A program made the translations under genes and the position numbers. A stretch of 64,000 nt of DNA from Flavobacterium sp. LC2016-23. GTDB lineage: Bacteria > Bacteroidota > Bacteroidia > Flavobacteriales > Flavobacteriaceae. Under the pieces are notes generated by a model, which did not search any database, had not been told where the DNA came from, and saw only the letters and a list, made by a program, of their open reading frames with translations. Location of the stretch: the NCBI RefSeq assembly GCF_009674775.1, contig NZ_WKKE01000007.1, forward strand, positions 62,001-126,000. Direction: 5' to 3'. Each line of letters starts with the position of its first letter. Positions within the stretch are counted from its first letter, which is position 1. Below are positions 61,442 through 64,000 of this stretch, one piece after another.

Positions 61442-61804
61442 ATGGATTTACCCCCTTATTCGCCGGGACTGCACAAACTGGTTACTTTACATGTCGATAA
61501 ACCTCAGAAACTAACCGATAGTCAGGGCTTTGTTGATGCTACCAATCTAATTTTAGAGCGCTATTTTCTGGAGAAAGTAGGTGTGGTGGTGCATAATTTT
61601 GAAAACAACAGTTTTACCATTTCATTCTGTTTAAAAGAATCCCATATCTGCATTCATACCTGGCCGGAATACAGCCAGCTGACGCTTGATGTTTATTTGT
61701 GCAATTACCTGCAGGACAATTCGCAAAAGGTAAAAGAGGTTATGGCCGATTATGTGGCTTATTTTGAGGGGACTATTATAAAAGATTTTGAAATTAATCG
61801 TTAA
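61442..61804 (+). CDS. speD: SpeD-like pyruvoyl S-adenosylmethionine decarboxylase
   Basis: A 120-residue proenzyme of the short bacterial/archaeal SpeD class. Self-cleavage would occur between Glu66 and Ser67 in KESHICIHTWPEY, making the pyruvoyl group from Ser67; His72 and Cys87 (VYLCN) are the processing and proton-donor residues, at the same +5 and +20 spacing as in the Thermotoga enzyme. It would supply decarboxylated AdoMet to the spermidine-synthase-like protein four genes on. Some SpeD homologues have turned into arginine or ornithine decarboxylases, so the substrate is not certain. First gene of the cluster, 6 bases before the next. Confidence 0.85.
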   Translation: MDLPPYSPGLHKLVTLHVDKPQKLTDSQGFVDATNLILERYFLEKVGVVVHNFENNSFTISFCLKESHICIHTWPEYSQLTLDVYLCNYLQDNSQKVKEVMADYVAYFEGTIIKDFEINR

Positions 61805-61810
61805 GCAGAT

Positions 61811-63040
61811 ATGAAAGTTCCTTGTTACGATTGTAATACTGTTACCGAATTAGAGGTTGGTTTTAAGGTAGTTAACTTTGTCTGCCCGAGTTGTCATAGT
61901 TTGTACGTGACACACGAAGACGGTGAGCTTAGACGAAAATCTAAGTTTAAATCTGATATAGACAATTTTGCTTTTACTATTGGGAATAAAGGATTCCTGA
62001 AAGGAGAGGAGTATACCGTTACGGGTATGATCGTCAAAAAAGTATATCCGGATTATTTCTGGAAAGAATATATTCTGGTCAATAAAAAGAATGAATTTGT
62101 ATACCTTTCCGAAAGCAACGGACACTGGATTTTTCTGACAGAAATAGAAGAAGAGTATGATGTAAGGGAACATCCGCATGCAGTAGAGTATGACGGGAGT
62201 CAATTTAAGCTCTACGAATACACGGATGTTGCGATAGAAACGGCAGAAGGTTTTTTCGATTTTGAATTGCCCAATACCTGGATTCATATGGTGGAGTATA
62301 TTCAGCCTCCATCAATGATTTCTATTGAAAAGATGAATAAGGTGCAGACCACTTATCTGGGCGAATACATCAGTAAGAGAGAAATTAAAAAAGCGTTTCC
62401 GAATAGTATTTTAAGACTTAAGACGGGTGTAAGTGTGGTGCAGCCTTTTTATTTTGACGTTACGAATACGGCCATTGTGTTTTGTTTTTTCGCTTTGTTA
62501 ATCATCTGTTCGAACTGGTATATTTATAAAGATCAGACCGAACAAAATGTATTTTATAAGGAGATAGCCTTTGACAGTAACAATAACAAAGAAATAATAA
62601 GCGCCCCCTTTGAGCTAAAAGGAGGTTCGGCACCCTTAAGCATATGGGTTTCAACAGAAGTCGATAACTCCTGGGCCAACGTTGATGTGGCTTTGGTGGA
62701 TGAGAAAACGAGTGATGAAATTCACGCCAACAAAGATATCGAGTATTATTCGGGCTATGAAGGCGGCGAAAGCTGGACAGAGGGCGGCCAGACCCAGGAG
62801 TTTAATATCTGCGGTATAAAAGAAGGCAAATACCACCTTTTGATTACGTCACAAAAAGCACCCGAAGACAGTCGTAATAACGTCATGAAAGTTAAAGTGG
62901 TCTGGAATCAGCCCTCGAGCCGAAATGTCTGGCTGGTTATTATTTTTATGATTGTTGTTCTTGTCATCATCAGTTTTGCCAGTTTAAGTTTTGAGAAAAG
63001 AAGATGGGAAGACAGTCATTACTCTCCCTATAGCGAATAA
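61811..63040 (+). CDS. DUF4178 membrane protein with N-terminal zinc ribbon
   Basis: A 409-residue protein: zinc ribbon (Cys5, Cys8, Cys25, Cys28), a beta-rich DUF4178 domain (about 50-165, FTIGNKGFLKGEEYTVTGMI...YILVNKKNEFVYLSESNGHW), a helix, a transmembrane segment (about 219-239), an extracytoplasmic beta-sandwich (about 255-365) and a second transmembrane segment (about 372-391) with a short tail. DUF4178 proteins recur with DUF350 proteins, SpeD and membrane spermidine synthases in clusters tied to envelope or PspA-type stress responses; the biochemical role is unknown. It lies 6 bases after speD. Confidence 0.8.
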   Translation: MKVPCYDCNTVTELEVGFKVVNFVCPSCHSLYVTHEDGELRRKSKFKSDIDNFAFTIGNKGFLKGEEYTVTGMIVKKVYPDYFWKEYILVNKKNEFVYLSESNGHWIFLTEIEEEYDVREHPHAVEYDGSQFKLYEYTDVAIETAEGFFDFELPNTWIHMVEYIQPPSMISIEKMNKVQTTYLGEYISKREIKKAFPNSILRLKTGVSVVQPFYFDVTNTAIVFCFFALLIICSNWYIYKDQTEQNVFYKEIAFDSNNNKEIISAPFELKGGSAPLSIWVSTEVDNSWANVDVALVDEKTSDEIHANKDIEYYSGYEGGESWTEGGQTQEFNICGIKEGKYHLLITSQKAPEDSRNNVMKVKVVWNQPSSRNVWLVIIFMIVVLVIISFASLSFEKRRWEDSHYSPYSE

Positions 63041-63045
63041 ACAGT

Positions 63046-63225
63046 ATGAAAAATATAATTGATTTTATCAAAAATAATATAGCAGCAACCTTAATCGGAC
63101 TGTTTTGCTTTGGGGTCTATTTGTATTTTGCCTATTCGGGAAACCGGATCTGCGATTGCGAATCGACAGAAAGTTATACTACCGCAGGAAACAGAAGTTC
63201 AGTAAACCGTTTTTATCATAAATAA
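63046..63225 (+). CDS. 59-residue single-pass membrane protein of the polyamine cluster
   Basis: ATG 63046, five bases after the DUF4178 stop, encodes a short cytosolic start (MKNIIDFIKNN), one hydrophobic helix (about 12-31, IAATLIGLFCFGVYLYFAY) and a tail with a CDC pair (NRICDCESTE) and basic end. It is too short to be noticed by length filters, but its tight spacing (5 bases before, 11 bases after) and membrane pattern make it a likely real gene. No family known to me. Confidence 0.65.
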   Translation: MKNIIDFIKNNIAATLIGLFCFGVYLYFAYSGNRICDCESTESYTTAGNRSSVNRFYHK

Positions 63226-63236
63226 ATCTTTAAACT

Positions 63237-63452
63237 ATGGATTTAATACATTACCAACCCGTTATCAATTCGATTCTTTTTTCATTTCTGGGAATCATAA
63301 TTTTATTAGCCGCCTATTTTGTAATTGAGAAAATTACTCCGGAAAATACCTGGAAAGAAGTAGTAGAGAAAAACAATGTTGCCGTTGCTATTGTCCTGGC
63401 AGCTTTTATCATTGGGATCTCGATGATTATTAGTGCCGCAATTCATGGGTAA
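63237..63452 (+). CDS. DUF350 (YjfL-type) membrane protein, one-repeat form
   Basis: A 71-residue inner-membrane protein with two helices. The DUF350 pattern is seen in KITPENTWKEVVEKNNVAVA followed by IVLAAFIIGISMIISAAI: the DxxTPxxxWxE-like loop and the NxAVAI...G..IG..I.. helix. Longer family members have two such units. DUF350 (YjfL) belongs to the E. coli yjfIJKLMC locus beside a PspA-like protein and a glutathionylspermidine synthetase relative, in line with the polyamine genes here. It overlaps the next gene by 8 bases. Confidence 0.85.
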   Translation: MDLIHYQPVINSILFSFLGIIILLAAYFVIEKITPENTWKEVVEKNNVAVAIVLAAFIIGISMIISAAIHG

Positions 63453-64000
63453 AAAGTTTATCAGGTTTGAATTTTTATTGCTTTTTGCCGTTTTTATAAT
63501 TGCGACCTGCGGGCTTGTTTACGAGCTCGTTGCCGGAACGCTCGCCAGTTATTTATTAGGGGATTCTGTAAAACAATTTTCATTTATCATTGGCGTCTAC
63601 CTGTTTTCGATGGGTATTGGCTCTTTCTTTTCTAAGTTTTTCCATAAAAACCTGCTGAATACTTTCGTCGAAATCGAGATATTGGTAGGGTTAATCGGGG
63701 GCTTAAGTTCCGTAGTATTGTTTTTATTGTTTGAAAGCGTAGGGTCTTTTCAGTTCATCTTGTATTTGCTTGTTTTTGTAACCGGCTTTTTAGTGGGTTT
63801 GGAAATTCCGTTACTGATGAACATCCTGAAAGACAAAGTCGAGTTTAAGGATTTGGTTTCGAATGTTTTTACTTTCGATTATATTGGTGCCTTATTGGCG
63901 TCGATACTTTTTCCGTTGCTACTGGTTCCGAAACTTGGAATCATGGGCACTTCACTATTCTTTGGTATGATCAATGTCAGCATTGCCATTGTATTGTGCT
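63445..64000 (+). CDS. Membrane-embedded polyamine aminopropyltransferase-like protein, N-terminal part
   Basis: The frame starts with ATG 63445 inside the DUF350 stop region (8-base overlap) and is open to the window end (185 residues). It consists of six or more hydrophobic helices, with the family blocks ATCGLVYELVAGTLASYLLG, QFSFIIGVYLFSMGIGSFFS and FDYIGALLASILFPLLLVP. These belong to spermidine-synthase-like proteins that have an N-terminal membrane domain followed by a methyltransferase-fold aminopropyltransferase domain; the latter would lie beyond the window. Together with speD this implies transfer of aminopropyl groups at the membrane. Confidence 0.8.
   Translation, partial: MGKKFIRFEFLLLFAVFIIATCGLVYELVAGTLASYLLGDSVKQFSFIIGVYLFSMGIGSFFSKFFHKNLLNTFVEIEILVGLIGGLSSVVLFLLFESVGSFQFILYLLVFVTGFLVGLEIPLLMNILKDKVEFKDLVSNVFTFDYIGALLASILFPLLLVPKLGIMGTSLFFGMINVSIAIVLC

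Noticed and set aside
61850..62287. 145-residue open frame opposite the DUF4178 gene
   Set aside because: Antisense shadow; the forward gene has zinc ribbon, domain and operon spacing.
60224..64000. Genomic island inserted at tRNA-Ser
   Set aside because: No integrase, no repeated tRNA 3' end and no change of composition were seen in the part visible after the tRNA gene.

Overview
The window looks like a piece of a Flavobacterium-type chromosome (Bacteroidota, Flavobacteriia). The evidence is an AT-rich sequence, a secreted pectate lyase with a type IX secretion C-terminal tail, a SusC/FoxA-style TonB receptor with an N-terminal carboxypeptidase-regulatory domain, a 14-gene NADH dehydrogenase operon with a very short NuoG, and several promoters of the Bacteroidota form TTG-N19..21-TAnnTTTG. 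No plasmid, phage, insertion-sequence or CRISPR signature was seen.

Layout. 1-3.9 kb: end of an endonuclease/exonuclease/phosphatase gene, a repeat-filled gap, 3-hydroxyanthranilate dioxygenase, a periplasmic beta-lactamase-fold phosphodiesterase and an ALDH7 aldehyde dehydrogenase. 4-8.2 kb: pectate lyase with a LacI-type operator upstream, and a Bax-inhibitor-1 family protein. 8.4-21.8 kb: complete nuoA-N operon read leftward from a good promoter at 21.8 kb. 22-26 kb: cold-shock protein, aspS, a TlpA-like thioredoxin and a YwqK/MORN-type protein. 26.1-30.9 kb: an iron-uptake unit (TonB receptor, two small membrane proteins, PepSY reductase-like protein). 31-35.2 kb: sucB and sucA. 35.3-37.4 kb: an outer-membrane barrel, an unknown protein and a polyprenyl synthase. 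37.6-44.6 kb: YceI, a TetR regulator and a TolC/MFP/RND efflux pump, sharing a GGAAACT...AGTTTCC operator. 44.7-46 kb: Tet-like MFS transporter.

46-54.3 kb is the most unusual part. A retropepsin-like protease overlaps a TPR-CHAT (caspase-like) protease gene. Next to these are a PKD/outer-membrane-barrel protein, a lipoprotein, a small membrane protein, an ECF sigma factor and a membrane-anchored TPR protein that looks like its anti-sigma. Four copies of a motif GGGGTAAC-N18-AT(C/A)TA with identical spacing lie in front of the lipoprotein (two), the small membrane protein (one) and inside the sigma gene, pointing at the TPR gene (one). These look like the dedicated promoters of this sigma factor.

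54.5-60.3 kb: TatD nuclease (TTG start), acyltransferase, asparaginase I, an MFS/LysR divergent pair and tRNA-Ser(GGA). 60.4-61.2 kb: a MITE-like palindrome, phased TGACG repeats and an XRE regulator. 61.4-64 kb: the start of a polyamine-type membrane cluster (SpeD-like, DUF4178, a 59-residue membrane protein, DUF350 and a membrane-embedded spermidine synthase cut by the window end).

Many gaps carry inverted arrays of short words (AGATTTT, AAACTTTAAA, CAGTTTTCAGT, GTCATTTCGA), which form long hairpins and appear to be a family of non-coding repeats spread through this genome.
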